Assembly (NCBI GenBank): GCA_913055565.1
Contig: CAJXKP010000014.1
Location: 1-62,067, forward strand
Direction: 5' to 3'
Origin: an uncultured Ectothiorhodospiraceae bacterium
GTDB lineage: Bacteria; Pseudomonadota; Gammaproteobacteria; Nitrococcales; Nitrococcaceae
DNA: 62,067 nt
This document shows positions 41,797 through 51,761 of this stretch, in pieces. A model generated the notes under the pieces. That model was not told the origin of the DNA, ran no database searches, and saw only the letters and a program-made list of their open reading frames with translations. A program made the translations under genes and the position numbers. Position 1 is the stretch's first letter; each line of letters begins with the position of its first letter.

Positions 41797-44700
41797 GCGC
41801 GCCCACGGCGTTCGATCCCGTCACCATGCCCCTGGACGGCATTCGCCTCATCGAGGCCAGTGCCGGCACGGGCAAGACGCACAGCCTAGCCGGTCTGTAC
41901 CTGCGCCTAATCGGCGAGAAGGGGGTCGACGTGCGCGAGGTCCTGGTGATGACCTTCACCCGCGCGGCGAGCCAGGAATTGCGTGAGCGCCTGCGGGAGC
42001 GGTTGGCCCACGCCGCGGCGGTGGCGGCGCGACCGCCGGGCGCGGCGACGGACAACGAGACGGCCTTTGCCGAGACTGTCATCGCCGCCTGCGGTGATCG
42101 CGCGACGACCGCGGCGCGTTGGCGCGAGGCCGCCACGCGCATCGATCAGGCCACGATCACCACCATCCACGGCTTCGCCCAGCGCGCTGCCGGCGACAAC
42201 GCCTTCGAGAGCTCGCTGCCGTTCGACCGCGGCGAGCAGGCCGACGACCGCGCCATCCAGGCCGAGGCCGCCGCCGACTACTGGCGCGAACGCGTATTCG
42301 CCGAAGACGACCAGGCCGCCGCTGCCCTGTTGGAGCTCTGGCCCAGCCCGGAACGGCTCACCAGTGACCTGGCGCCAGTTTTGGGCAAGCCGCACGCGAG
42401 CCTGCGTCGCCCAGACCCGAACGAGCTGGAGGCGCTCCGGGATGACGCCCGGAGCCAATGGCCGCGCGACCGCGCCGCCTTGATCGAGCTGTTGGGGCGT
42501 GCCGAGGCCGAGAACGCGGCCCGCGCCAACAGCGCGCTGGCGGCGTGGCTGGCCGACCCAGGGCCGGAGGGCATCGCGGAGCGCATCGACCGCGGGCTGG
42601 TCGGGACGAGTGACGGCTTCCCCGCCCTGCCCGCCATCCTGGGCGCGCTGGGGGACGACGAGGCCGTGGGCGCCGTCATTAAGAAGCAACCGGCGGGCAG
42701 CTGGTGCCGGCCCCAGGATCTGGCCAGCGTGCCGCTGCTGGCGGCACTACGCGAGCGCGGCCGGACAGCGGCGATCGCGGCGGCCGCCGACGCGGTAAAA
42801 CAACGCGCCGCGGCGCTCAAGCGACAGCGCCGCCTGTACAGCTTCCAGGACATGATCGACGGCCTGCACCACGCCCTGGCCGAACCGGCGAAGGGGCCGC
42901 CCCTGGCGCGGGCCCTGCGCCGAACCTGGCCGTGGGCGCTGGTGGATGAGTTCCAGGACACCGACCCGCTGCAGTACGCCATCCTTCGGCGCCTGTACGC
43001 GGCCGACGCGCCCGAGGCCGGCGGGCTCATCCTCATCGGCGACCCCAAGCAGGCCATCTACGGCTTCCGGGGCGGCGACGTCTTCGCCTACCTGGCGGCC
43101 GCCGCCGAGGCCGACGCCGTCTACGGCATGGCTACCAACTTCCGTTCCGCCCCTGCTGTCCTCGACGGCCTCGATGCCGTGTTCCGCCAGGCCACGGCGC
43201 GCCCCTTCGTGCTGAGCGGCATCGACTACCGCGCGGTGGCGCCGGCGCAAGCCGCCGGCAAGCGCCGACTCCAGGTCGATGGCGCCGACGCCAACGGCCT
43301 GACGGCCTGGGCCGTGCCCGAGGCGGCGGGCTCGGGCAAGCAGGCGGTCCAGGGGCAGCTCATGACGGTGACCGTCGCCCGCATCGCCCAGCTGCTGGAT
43401 ACGGAGCGCGGCCGATGGCTCGACGCCGAGGGCGTGGCGACGCCGGTGCGCCCCAGCGATATCGCCGTACTGGTCAACACCAATCGCGAGGCCGCCGAGA
43501 TGCAGGCCTCGCTCAACGCCGCCGGCATCCCCTCGGTATGCATCCAGCCGGCCAGCGTGTTCGCCCAGCCCGCGGCGCGCGACGTACTCTGGCTCCTGGA
43601 GGCCGCCGCGCTGCCGTTCGAGCGCGAGCGCCTGCGCCGGGTACTGACCACGCCGCTGTTCGGCTACCGCCTGGGCGATGTCATCGCGTTGGACGCCGAC
43701 AGCTCGGCCTGGGCGGCCGTCACCGAGCGCTTCCAGGAAGCCCACCGCCGCTGGGCCCGGCTCGGGGTCCAGGCCATGGCCGAGCCCTTCCTGCACAGCG
43801 GTGCCGCGCGCGTAATGACCCGACCCGATGGCGAGCGTTGCGTGACCAACTACCTGCACATCCTGGAGCGCCTACAGGCCGCCGAGAACGAGGTCTTCGG
43901 CATGAGCGGCCTGATCCGCTGGCTCGGCCAGGCCATGCGCAACGCCGACGACGGCGAGGTCGGCGACGCCGAGCGCCTGCGGCTCGACAACGACGGCGAT
44001 CTGGTCCAGGTAACCACCGTCCACAAGGCCAAGGGGCTGCAATTCGCCGTGGTCTTCGTGCCCTACGCACCCTGGCTGGGCACCGGCCCCGACCCCGGCA
44101 AGCCGCCTCGCACCCGCCACGATGCCGACCAGCGGGCCGTGGTCGATCTCGGCAGCGACGAGGATGACGACGCCCGTGTCCAGGCACGGCGCGAGCACCG
44201 CGCGGAGCAGGTGCGCTCGCTGTACGTGGCCCTCACTCGCGCCGAGCAGGCCTGCTTCTTCGCCTGGGGCGCGCTCAACGGGACGGCCGACAGCGCCCTG
44301 GCCTGGCTGCTCCATCAGGCGGACGGCGCCAGCACGGATGACTGGTACGGCAGCGGCAAGGTGCCGGGGTGGCTCGATGCGGCGACCGCGGCGAGCCGGC
44401 TGGACGAGGCCGCGCGGGCCAGCGGCCAGGCCCTGCGGGTGGCACCGCTGCCCGCCGAGGAGCCCATGCCCCGGCGCGTTGCCAGCGCTGACCCAGCGAC
44501 GCTCGGCGAGGCACGACAGGACCTGCCCGCCCCGCGCCCGCCGTGGTCCGTGGTCAGCTTCACCGGCCTCGCCGGCCGGCTGGACGCGGGCGCCGAACCC
44601 GTGGCCGGGGCTGATGACGTCGACGAGCCCGCCGATGACGGGGTTACCGCCGCGATCGGCCCGCCCGAAGTCCCCATGGAGCCGCGCGGACCGGGCTTCG

Positions 44701-45413
44701 GCCAGGCCGTCCACGACCTCTTCGAGACGGAACCCTTCGCCGGTTGGCCCCATCCGCCCAGCGAGCCGGACGCCGCCCAGCGCGAGATCGTCGCGGCAAG
44801 CCTGCGCCGGCACGGCATCGATACGGCCGCCGACCCCGCCGCCGTGACCACCACCGCAACGTTGGTGGGCCGAACCGTGCATACAGCGCTACCCGGCATC
44901 GGCCCGCTGGCGGGCCTGGCACGGCAGCAGACCGTTGCGGAGATGGCGTTCTTCCTGCGCCTGGGCGGCGCGCGGGGCGACGCGGTAACCGATGCCATGC
45001 GCGAGGCCGGCTACGGGCCACGCGGCGGCATCCAGGACACCACCCTGCGCGGGCTGATGCAGGGCTTCATCGATCTCGTGGTCGAGGCCGACGGGCGCTA
45101 CTGGGTGCTCGACTACAAGACCAACGCCTTGGGCCCCCACCGCCGCGACTACGCCCCCGAGCGTCTGGGCGCCGCCATTCGCGCGCACCACTACGATCTG
45201 CAGTACCTGATCTACACCGTGGCGCTGCATCGCCACCTCAAACAGCGCCTGCCGGGCTATCGCCCCGCTAGTCACCTTGGCGGCGTGCAGTACCTGTTCG
45301 TACGGGGCATGGACCCCAGCGAGCCCGATACGGGGGTCCACTGCGAGCGACCGGATGCCGCCCTCATCGAGCAGCTGGACGCCCTGTTCGACGGCCCGGA
45401 GGCGCCGGCATGA
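41793..45413 (+). CDS. recB: Exodeoxyribonuclease V subunit beta RecB
   Basis: A 1206-residue RecB: SF1A 3'-5' helicase plus nuclease. Walker A is EASAGTGKTHSLAG, followed by VMTFTRAASQELRERL, LVDEFQDTDPLQ, IGDPKQAIYGFRGGD and VTTVHKAKGLQF. The C-terminal nuclease domain has the catalytic DYKTN with upstream aspartate in MQGFIDLVVEADG, plus a histidine in QAVHDLFE. Length is close to E. coli RecB (1180). It is coupled to recC and recD by four-base overlaps at each end, which suggests stoichiometric translation. Confidence 0.95.
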   Translation: MSAPTAFDPVTMPLDGIRLIEASAGTGKTHSLAGLYLRLIGEKGVDVREVLVMTFTRAASQELRERLRERLAHAAAVAARPPGAATDNETAFAETVIAACGDRATTAARWREAATRIDQATITTIHGFAQRAAGDNAFESSLPFDRGEQADDRAIQAEAAADYWRERVFAEDDQAAAALLELWPSPERLTSDLAPVLGKPHASLRRPDPNELEALRDDARSQWPRDRAALIELLGRAEAENAARANSALAAWLADPGPEGIAERIDRGLVGTSDGFPALPAILGALGDDEAVGAVIKKQPAGSWCRPQDLASVPLLAALRERGRTAAIAAAADAVKQRAAALKRQRRLYSFQDMIDGLHHALAEPAKGPPLARALRRTWPWALVDEFQDTDPLQYAILRRLYAADAPEAGGLILIGDPKQAIYGFRGGDVFAYLAAAAEADAVYGMATNFRSAPAVLDGLDAVFRQATARPFVLSGIDYRAVAPAQAAGKRRLQVDGADANGLTAWAVPEAAGSGKQAVQGQLMTVTVARIAQLLDTERGRWLDAEGVATPVRPSDIAVLVNTNREAAEMQASLNAAGIPSVCIQPASVFAQPAARDVLWLLEAAALPFERERLRRVLTTPLFGYRLGDVIALDADSSAWAAVTERFQEAHRRWARLGVQAMAEPFLHSGAARVMTRPDGERCVTNYLHILERLQAAENEVFGMSGLIRWLGQAMRNADDGEVGDAERLRLDNDGDLVQVTTVHKAKGLQFAVVFVPYAPWLGTGPDPGKPPRTRHDADQRAVVDLGSDEDDDARVQARREHRAEQVRSLYVALTRAEQACFFAWGALNGTADSALAWLLHQADGASTDDWYGSGKVPGWLDAATAASRLDEAARASGQALRVAPLPAEEPMPRRVASADPATLGEARQDLPAPRPPWSVVSFTGLAGRLDAGAEPVAGADDVDEPADDGVTAAIGPPEVPMEPRGPGFGQAVHDLFETEPFAGWPHPPSEPDAAQREIVAASLRRHGIDTAADPAAVTTTATLVGRTVHTALPGIGPLAGLARQQTVAEMAFFLRLGGARGDAVTDAMREAGYGPRGGIQDTTLRGLMQGFIDLVVEADGRYWVLDYKTNALGPHRRDYAPERLGAAIRAHHYDLQYLIYTVALHRHLKQRLPGYRPASHLGGVQYLFVRGMDPSEPDTGVHCERPDAALIEQLDALFDGPEAPA

Positions 45414-47215
45414 AGGCCCTGACCCCGGCATGGCAAAGCGCTCTGGAACGCGCCGGCATGCGGCCCGTGGATATCGCCCTGGCGGACTGGGGGCTGCGCC
45501 ACGGCGGCGGCGAGGCGGGCGCGCTGGGCCTGGCCCTGTGTAGCCTGGCCGTAAGCCGCGGCGACACCTGCGTGTACCTCGACGACGACGCGACCCGCAC
45601 GGAGGCCGGCATCACCCTCATGGACGCAGCCAGCTTTCGGGCGGCCCTAACGGACAACCCGCTGGTCGCGACAGCGACCGATCAGGCCGTACGGCCCTTG
45701 GTTCGCGATGGCGAGCGGCTCTATCTGCAGCGGTACTGGGCCTACGAGGCCGGCCTCGCGGAACGCCTCAGGGCCTTGATGGCCGCACCGACAGCTGACA
45801 GCGATCCCGCAGACCTGTTGGCGAGCGGCCTATTCCAGGGCCCGGATGCCACGGGCGAGCCCGACTGGCAGGCCGTTGCCGCCTTCGTGGCCCAGCGCCA
45901 GCGCCTGGCCGTCATCTCGGGCGGGCCGGGCACGGGCAAGACCTACACCGTGGTGCGGCTGCTCATCCAGCGCCTCCGCACTGCCCTCGCCCAGGGCGAG
46001 CCGGCCCCCGCGATCCGGCTGGCGGCACCCACCGGCAAGGCGGCCGCGCGACTCATGGCCTCGGTGCGTGACGGCCTGGCCCAGCTCGCCCCGGAGGCGG
46101 CCGTCACCGCGCAGCTGCCCGAGTCCGCCACCACCCTCCACCGACTGCTCCGGATGCGCCCCAACAGCACCCAGCCCGGCCATGACGCGGCCAATCCGCT
46201 GCCCGCGGACCTCGTCGTGGTCGACGAGGCCTCCATGGTGGACCTGCCGCTCATGGCCAAGCTCACGGACGCCCTGTCCGAGGCCGCGCAGCTCATCCTA
46301 CTGGGCGATCGCTACCAGCTAGCCTCCGTCGAGAGCGGCGCGATCCTGGCGGACCTGTGCTCGGCGGCCGGGGTCAATGCCTTCTCGCCGGAGCAACGCA
46401 GCGCCGCGGGCCGACTGCTCGGCAACCACGCGCCGGAGGCGAGCGAGCCCAGCGCGCTCGGCGATCACGTGGTCACGCTACGGACCAGTCACCGCTTTCG
46501 CGCCGACCGCCCGATCGGCCAGCTGGCGGCGGCCATCAACGCCGGCGATGCCGAGGGCGTCGAGGCCATCCTGGCCGATGGCGGCGACGAGCTCAGCGCC
46601 CATCTCGACAGCTCGGAGGCGAGCGTAGCGGGCCTGGTAGCGGCGTTGGCCGACTCGTATGCGGCCCTGCACGAGGCGGGCGCGCCCGAGCACGCGTTGG
46701 ACACCCTCGAGGGGATGCGTCTGCTCACCGCAACGCGCGTCGGCCCCCTAGGCAGCCAGCGGCTCAACGAGCGCATCGCGCGCACGCTGGCCGCGCGCTA
46801 CGGCTTCGACCCCCTGGCGCGCTGGTATCACGCGCGTCCCGTGATCATCGGCCACAACGAGCCGCGGGCCGGGCTTTACAACGGCGATGTCGGCATCGTC
46901 TGGCGCGACGACGCGGGCCTGCGGGTGTGGTTCCGCACCGAGGACGGGCGGCGTGCCTTCGACCCCAGCGTCCTGCCGGCGCACGAGAGCGTCTACGCCA
47001 TGACCGTCCATAAGGCCCAGGGCTCCGAATTCGAGGCCGTCCACCTCCTCCTCCCCAACGAGCCCAGCCCCGTGCTCAGCCGCGAGCTGCTCTACACAGC
47101 GGTCACCCGGGCCCGCTCGCGGCTAACGGTCATCGGGGAGCCCGCCATCTGGCGCGCGGGCATCGCCAACCGGATTAGGCGCGAGTCGGGCCTCGCGGCG
47201 CGCCTGCTGACCTAG
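45410..47215 (+). CDS. recD: Exodeoxyribonuclease V subunit alpha RecD
   Basis: A 601-residue 5'-3' SF1B helicase. Walker A is SGGPGTGKTYTVVRLL, with VVDEASMVDLPLM, GDRYQLASVESGA, LRTSHRF and TVHKAQGSEFEAVHLL at the C-terminus. It completes RecBCD. Its ATG overlaps the recB stop. No terminator is obvious in the 18 bases before the convergent histidine kinase stop. Confidence 0.95.
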   Translation: MKALTPAWQSALERAGMRPVDIALADWGLRHGGGEAGALGLALCSLAVSRGDTCVYLDDDATRTEAGITLMDAASFRAALTDNPLVATATDQAVRPLVRDGERLYLQRYWAYEAGLAERLRALMAAPTADSDPADLLASGLFQGPDATGEPDWQAVAAFVAQRQRLAVISGGPGTGKTYTVVRLLIQRLRTALAQGEPAPAIRLAAPTGKAAARLMASVRDGLAQLAPEAAVTAQLPESATTLHRLLRMRPNSTQPGHDAANPLPADLVVVDEASMVDLPLMAKLTDALSEAAQLILLGDRYQLASVESGAILADLCSAAGVNAFSPEQRSAAGRLLGNHAPEASEPSALGDHVVTLRTSHRFRADRPIGQLAAAINAGDAEGVEAILADGGDELSAHLDSSEASVAGLVAALADSYAALHEAGAPEHALDTLEGMRLLTATRVGPLGSQRLNERIARTLAARYGFDPLARWYHARPVIIGHNEPRAGLYNGDVGIVWRDDAGLRVWFRTEDGRRAFDPSVLPAHESVYAMTVHKAQGSEFEAVHLLLPNEPSPVLSRELLYTAVTRARSRLTVIGEPAIWRAGIANRIRRESGLAARLLT

Positions 47216-47233
47216 GGCGATGCTAAGGGCGAT

Positions 47234-48310
47234 TCAGTCGGCGTTGGCAGCCTCGGCCCTGGGCTGGCTGGCCGGCAGGGTGATGCGAAAGGTCGTGCCA
47301 TCGCCACCGGTCGCGATCAGCTCGATGGCGCCGCCGTGCTTAGCGGCCAGCTCCTGCGCGATGGTCAACCCCAGGCCGGCTCCCTCCTCACCGGGCTGGT
47401 GCGGGCGATCCTCGAATAGATGCGCCTGACGCTCCGGCGGGATGCCCGGCCCATCATCGCTGACCTCCAGATGGATCCAATCCGCGCCTTGATGCGTCTC
47501 GAGGCGCACCCGACGCGCGCCGGCAGCGAGGCTATTGCGAACCAGGTTCAACAGCACCCGGAAGAGTTGATCGAAATCGGCCTCGATCATGACGTGCTCA
47601 GCCGCCGGGGCATCGAGCCGGGCATCGGCGGCCTCCTCCGGGCCGAGAGCGGCGATTACCTCCTGGCTCAGGTCGGCCAGGGCGAAGCGCTCCCAGCGCG
47701 GGGCGTGCTCGGCACTGGTACCTACATCCAGGGCGTCCTGACACATGCGCACCGCGCGATCCACCGACCGGGTGATGAGCTCGGCGCTGCGCTGGACCAG
47801 CGGATCCTCGTGGTGGCGCAAGCGGTTCCCCATCAATCGGGAGCTGACCATGGTGTTTCGCAGATCATGGGCGAGTTTGCGAATGGAGCGGCCCAGTTCG
47901 GCGAGCTCCTCCTCGCGGCGATCCCGGACGATGGTGGCGATGTAGTCCTTGCCCTCGAGATGGACCAGCGAGGCGCGGATCTGGGCCGGGATGAGCATGC
48001 CGTCCCGGGCCCGGCACGCGAGCTCATTACTGCACCAACGGTTGTGCTCGCGCACGGCGGCCAGGAAGGCATCCAGGCGCGGTATCTCGTGGGGATGGAT
48101 ATCCGCCGGCGTCATGTGGGCCAGTTCATCCGCATCGTAGCCCAGGAAGGCGCAGGCAGCGGCGTTCGCCCCGACGATGCGGCCGCCATCCGGATCGATC
48201 AGGAAGGCGGGATCGTAGAGATCCTCCAGGACCTGCTCTGCGGCGCTCGGGGCCTCGCCCGAGGAACTCGTGAGCATCATGGCCGTGGCCTCTAAATGGG
48301 AGTCACTCAT
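47234..48310 (-). CDS. PAS-domain histidine kinase
   Basis: A soluble histidine kinase of about 358 residues: an N-terminal PAS domain (PAFLIDPDGGRIVGANAAA, then FLGYDADEL), an H-box KLAHDLRNTMVSSRLMGN with the phospho-histidine, an N-box LLNLVRNSLAAGA and G-boxes DDGPGIPPE and GLGLTIAQELAAKHGG. No membrane helix is present, so it senses a cytoplasmic cue. No response regulator is adjacent, so it is an orphan. The start could be ATG 48310 or ATG 48283; the latter has AGAGG eight bases upstream, and the shorter form keeps the whole PAS domain. Confidence 0.85.
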   Translation of the reverse strand: MSDSHLEATAMMLTSSSGEAPSAAEQVLEDLYDPAFLIDPDGGRIVGANAAACAFLGYDADELAHMTPADIHPHEIPRLDAFLAAVREHNRWCSNELACRARDGMLIPAQIRASLVHLEGKDYIATIVRDRREEELAELGRSIRKLAHDLRNTMVSSRLMGNRLRHHEDPLVQRSAELITRSVDRAVRMCQDALDVGTSAEHAPRWERFALADLSQEVIAALGPEEAADARLDAPAAEHVMIEADFDQLFRVLLNLVRNSLAAGARRVRLETHQGADWIHLEVSDDGPGIPPERQAHLFEDRPHQPGEEGAGLGLTIAQELAAKHGGAIELIATGGDGTTFRITLPASQPRAEAANAD

Positions 48311-48529
48311 AATATCCGTAATAACCCGTACGCACGCAAGGCACCGCCACCCCCGAGCTGAGCCCCCTGCCCTCTCAGCTGGCGCCGACACCGCGGCATC
48401 GGTACAAACCCGGATGGCCAATCGGCCACGCTCGGATCAGCCTGTGGCATCAACCAAGGGCGACGACGTAACGCCGAGTGGCCTTCAAGCCGCCGCCCCT
48501 GGCAACGAGGCAACCGCGAGGGGAAACGA

Positions 48530-49087
48530 ATGACCAGATTCACGCTACACGACGAATCCACGGCACCTACCGCCAGCCAACCGCTGCTCCAGAGCTCACG
48601 CCAGGGCTACGGCATGATCCCGAATCTCCACGCCGTCATGGCCGAGGCGCCCGGCCTGCTCGAGGCCTATCAGACGCTCCACGAGCTGTTCGGCAACAGC
48701 AGCCTCAATGCCGACGAGAAGACCGTCGTCTGGCAGACCATCAACGTCGAGCACGGCTGCGATTACTGCGTACCGGCCCATAGCGCGATCGCCCAGAGCA
48801 TGCATGTCGCCGACGAGGTCAACGACGCCCTGCGCGACGGCACACCGCTGCCCAGCGAACGCCTGGAGGCCCTGCGGACGTTCACGCTGGCGCTGGTACG
48901 TCAGCGTGGGCGGGTGAGCGAGGCGGAGCTGGCCGCCTTCCTGGAGGCCGGATTTAGCCAGCGCCAGATCCAGGAGGTCATCCTGGGGCTCTCCCAGAAG
49001 GTCATGAGCAACTACCTCAACCACATCGCGCAAACACCGCTCGACACGGCCTTCGAGGCCTTCCAGCGCGAGACGCCGGCGGCCTGA
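48530..49087 (+). CDS. AhpD-like / carboxymuconolactone decarboxylase-family protein
   Basis: A 185-residue CMD-fold protein with the redox motif EHGCDYCVPAHSA (Cys77, Cys80, His84), the same arrangement as in AhpD alkylhydroperoxidases. It probably works as a peroxide reductase or disulfide reductase. A good ribosome-binding site (GAGGGGAAACGA) precedes the ATG. It is monocistronic and divergent from the PAS kinase; the 219-base gap between them holds no other gene. Confidence 0.88.
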   Translation: MTRFTLHDESTAPTASQPLLQSSRQGYGMIPNLHAVMAEAPGLLEAYQTLHELFGNSSLNADEKTVVWQTINVEHGCDYCVPAHSAIAQSMHVADEVNDALRDGTPLPSERLEALRTFTLALVRQRGRVSEAELAAFLEAGFSQRQIQEVILGLSQKVMSNYLNHIAQTPLDTAFEAFQRETPAA

Positions 49088-49452
49088 CGTCGCCCCGCCG
49101 GGGCCATCGCCCGACACGCCGCACGCGATTCGAAGTCCGCGGTCGGACGCCGACCCCGGCCCGGTTGCCAGACGGTCCTCTTGGCCATCCGACTGAACGG
49201 CACGCGTGCGTTCTGACCGCTTTCCCGGCCGATGGCCCCGCAGACGGCCTTATTGTTTCCGAAAACGAAACGAAAAGTTCCCGGAAAACGCTATTGTCCG
49301 TGAATCGGCCGCACGCCATGCTGTGGTTATTAATGATGCAGCGGCTTCGCAGCGCTTATTCGCCGAGCCCCGCGACACCCACGGTCGTCGGCACACCAAC
49401 AACCGGACGCTGCCGCGAACGAGCCGACTTGTGATGCCGTCCAACAAAGGCT
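49088..49452. other. 365-bp intergenic region, no gene recognised
   Basis: It separates the AhpD-like gene from the cytochrome b561 gene. Around 49255-49300 there is a weak A-rich inverted repeat (GTTTCCG and CGGAAAAC), which could be a regulatory site. An 89-codon open frame at 49165 has no supporting features. Confidence 0.4.
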
Positions 49453-50040
49453 ATGACTAGTAGAGATAACGGTCACGACATGCAGCCAATGCGACTCTGC
49501 AACACACCATCGTCCTACGGCCTGGTCAGCATCGCGCTCCACTGGATCGCGGCCGTCGCGATCATCGGGCTGTTCGCGCTGGGGCTATGGATGGTCGACC
49601 TCTCCTACGCCGACCCCTGGTACACCACGGCCCCGTGGCTGCATATTGGTCTGGGCGTTGTGCTGGGCGCGCTGATCGTTGCGCGCCTGGCATGGCGACT
49701 GTGCCAGCCACGGCCAGCCTTCGAATCCGGCATGAGAGGCTGGGAGCGGGCCGCCGCGCTGACCGCCCACTGGTTGATGTATACCGCCACCGTCGCGGTC
49801 ATCGGCTCGGGCTATCTGATCACGACCGCCGACGGCAGCGCGGTATCGGTGCTCGACTGGTTCGAGCTCCCTCCGTTGCAGCTAGGCATCGATCGCCAAG
49901 CGGATCTCGCCGGACGCGTCCACTACTACGGCGCCTGGCTGCTGGTCCTCATGGCCGGCGGACACAGCCTGGCGGCCCTCAAGCACCACCTCATCGACCG
50001 GGATCGCACGCTGATCAAGATGCTGCGCCCCGAGCGATGA
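49453..50040 (+). CDS. Cytochrome b561 family protein
   Basis: A 195-residue membrane b-type cytochrome with four helices. Candidate heme histidines lie in SIALHWIAA, PWLHIGLG, ALTAHWLMY and RVHYYGAW. Members of this family move electrons from quinol to periplasmic acceptors, including superoxide. It is followed after 35 bases by yceI, a common pairing. The ATG at 49453 has AAAGG close by. Confidence 0.9.
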   Translation: MTSRDNGHDMQPMRLCNTPSSYGLVSIALHWIAAVAIIGLFALGLWMVDLSYADPWYTTAPWLHIGLGVVLGALIVARLAWRLCQPRPAFESGMRGWERAAALTAHWLMYTATVAVIGSGYLITTADGSAVSVLDWFELPPLQLGIDRQADLAGRVHYYGAWLLVLMAGGHSLAALKHHLIDRDRTLIKMLRPER

Positions 50041-50075
50041 GCCGTTCATCTAAGAAGCAACGAAGGAGAGCACCC

Positions 50076-50657
50076 ATGAAACGCATCGCTACCCTAGCCG
50101 CTATGCTGGCCCTCGGTTTCAGTGCGGGTATCGCCCAGGCCGAGCCGCAGGCCTATCAGATCGAGAAGTCGCACACCTTTATCGCGTTCAAGATCAGCCA
50201 CATCGGCTATGCCTGGATGCCTGGCGTGTTCAAGAAGTTCTCCGGCGAGCTGACCTACGACCCGGAGGATCGCGCCAACAGCGAGGTCTCGTTCACGGTG
50301 CGCACACCGTCCGTGGACACCTTCCACGGCGAGCGCGACAAGCATATCCGCGAGAAAGAGGATCTGCTGTATACCACGGAGTACCCGAAGGCGACGTTCG
50401 AGAGCACCGCCTACGAGCCGACAGGCCCCGACACCGCCGAGCTTACGGGCAATCTGACCATCCGAGGCGAGACCAACGAGGTCACCTTCGAGGTCGAGGA
50501 GGGCAAGGCCGCTGAGGACCCGTGGGGTAACTTCCGGCGCGCCTTCACCGCTACTGGCGAGGTCAACCTCCAGGACTTTGGTATTACGCACTTCGAGGGC
50601 ATGGAGGCGCCCAAGACGGCGAATCTGGAGATCGCTGTGGAGGCACTGCGGCAGTAA
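50076..50657 (+). CDS. yceI: YceI family periplasmic lipid-binding protein
   Basis: A 193-residue secreted lipocalin-like protein: signal peptide (residues 1-22, ending GIAQA), then YQIEKSHTFIAFKISHIGYA, DPEDRANSEVSFTV and NLTIRGETNEVTFEV, the hallmarks of YceI. It binds polyisoprenoids or fatty acyl amides in the periplasm. AAGGAG seven bases upstream sets the start. Paired with cytochrome b561 as in E. coli (yceJ-yceI). A terminator follows. Confidence 0.93.
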   Translation: MKRIATLAAMLALGFSAGIAQAEPQAYQIEKSHTFIAFKISHIGYAWMPGVFKKFSGELTYDPEDRANSEVSFTVRTPSVDTFHGERDKHIREKEDLLYTTEYPKATFESTAYEPTGPDTAELTGNLTIRGETNEVTFEVEEGKAAEDPWGNFRRAFTATGEVNLQDFGITHFEGMEAPKTANLEIAVEALRQ

Positions 50658-50668
50658 TGGCGGATCAC

Positions 50669-50696
50669 GGCCCGACGCTCACTCAGCCGTCGGGCC
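50669..50696. terminator. Terminator hairpin after yceI
   Basis: GGCCCGACG and CGTCGGGCC form a perfect 9-bp stem around a 10-base loop, between yceI and the convergent small membrane-protein gene, followed by CTTGT. It should act on both strands. Confidence 0.65.
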
Positions 50697-50731
50697 CTTG
50701 TACTGCTGACTCAGGCGCCTGGTCGGCAGCG

Positions 50732-51097
50732 CTACCGAAAAAGCAGGTCGCCGTAGGCCCAGATAAGTGTTCCCAACAGGATAGCGACGTAACAGATGTA
50801 GGGGATCGAGCGCCAAAAGCGCACCACGACGCCGGGCATCATGGAGGTCCCGCGGTCAGGCTCGCTAGCGGGCAGTGTTCCCCGTTCCGCCATACGTCGG
50901 CGGTGGTACTCGACCGCCACCGAGAACAGGACCATTAGCGCGCCCGAACGTTGGAACCACTGGCCATCGCCGGTAATAACGCTCGCCCAAAGCGAGAGCA
51001 TGACCGGAACGGCCGCCAAGCCCATTAGCACCAGCTCGATCACCGAGTCCCGCCTCGATGGCACCGCATCGTCTCGGCCTGTCGCGTCTTGGCTCAT
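50732..51097 (-). CDS. Small inner-membrane hypothetical protein
   Basis: A 121-residue protein with three likely membrane helices (around LVLMGLAAVPVMLSLWA, SGALMVLFSVAVEY and YICYVAILLGTLIWAYG). ATG 51097 is preferred because GGAGAAGG lies just upstream; the frame to 51148 adds 17 residues. The family is not recognised. Confidence 0.65.
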   Translation of the reverse strand: MSQDATGRDDAVPSRRDSVIELVLMGLAAVPVMLSLWASVITGDGQWFQRSGALMVLFSVAVEYHRRRMAERGTLPASEPDRGTSMMPGVVVRFWRSIPYICYVAILLGTLIWAYGDLLFR

Positions 51098-51275
51098 GGG
51101 CGCCTTCTCCTTATGCAGAGTACCCCCGCAACGGCGATCGGCTGGCAAGCCCTGCTACCAGGAAGCCTAGTAGGTTCTCAGGCCCCTGGCCGCTAGCGGT
51201 TAGCACGTACAGGCCGCTCAGTTGGCGGTCGGTTATAATCAGCGCACTCAGGACCACACGCGTGGGAGGTGGCGA

Positions 51276-51761
51276 ATGGCCTTTGCGGAACACTATTACC
51301 CGGGCTTCGAGCAGAAATGGCGACCTGCACTGGATCACATCGCGCAGCGATCGGGCATCTACTCATTACTCATCATGCGCTCGACGCCGACACACATGAT
51401 GGCCGTGGTCAGCGCGGGACCGGGCCGCGAGACCTACCACCCCGGCGACGCGGGCCCCAAGAGCGTTAACCCCGGCTGCCACAAGCTCTACTGCGAGCAG
51501 GTCGTCAACGATCGGCAACCACTGCACGTCCCCGATGCCGCCAGCGACCCGGAGTGGCTGGGCAACGAAGATCTGGTGCAATTCGGCCTGGGCACGTATC
51601 TGGGCTACCCCATTGAGGCGCCCGACGGGGAGATTCTCGGCACCATCTGTGCGCTGCACAGCGCGCCCTTCGACTTCGACGCCGGTGAGCCGAGTCTGAG
51701 CGAGTCACTGAGGCAGCTCAAGGCCGATATCGAGGCCGATCTGGCCACCAGCGCGGCCTGA
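51276..51761 (+). CDS. GAF-domain protein
   Basis: A 162-residue protein made of a single GAF domain (YSLLIMRSTP, then VNDRQPLHVPDAA and LGYPIEAPDGEILGTICALH). It has no output domain, so it may bind a small ligand or act as a subunit. GGGAGGTGG five bases before ATG 51276 fixes the start. It faces away from the upstream membrane-protein gene. The 201 bases after its stop contain nothing I recognise. Confidence 0.85.
   Translation: MAFAEHYYPGFEQKWRPALDHIAQRSGIYSLLIMRSTPTHMMAVVSAGPGRETYHPGDAGPKSVNPGCHKLYCEQVVNDRQPLHVPDAASDPEWLGNEDLVQFGLGTYLGYPIEAPDGEILGTICALHSAPFDFDAGEPSLSESLRQLKADIEADLATSAA

Noticed and set aside
42747-44882. Long minus-strand open frames (about 370 and 336 codons) within recB
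   Set aside because: They lie opposite well-conserved RecB motifs, have Gly/Arg/Ala-rich composition and no ribosome-binding sites.
49255-49300. A-rich inverted repeat before cytochrome b561 as a defined operator
   Set aside because: The arms match imperfectly and no regulator with such a site is evident nearby; recorded only as a weak signal.
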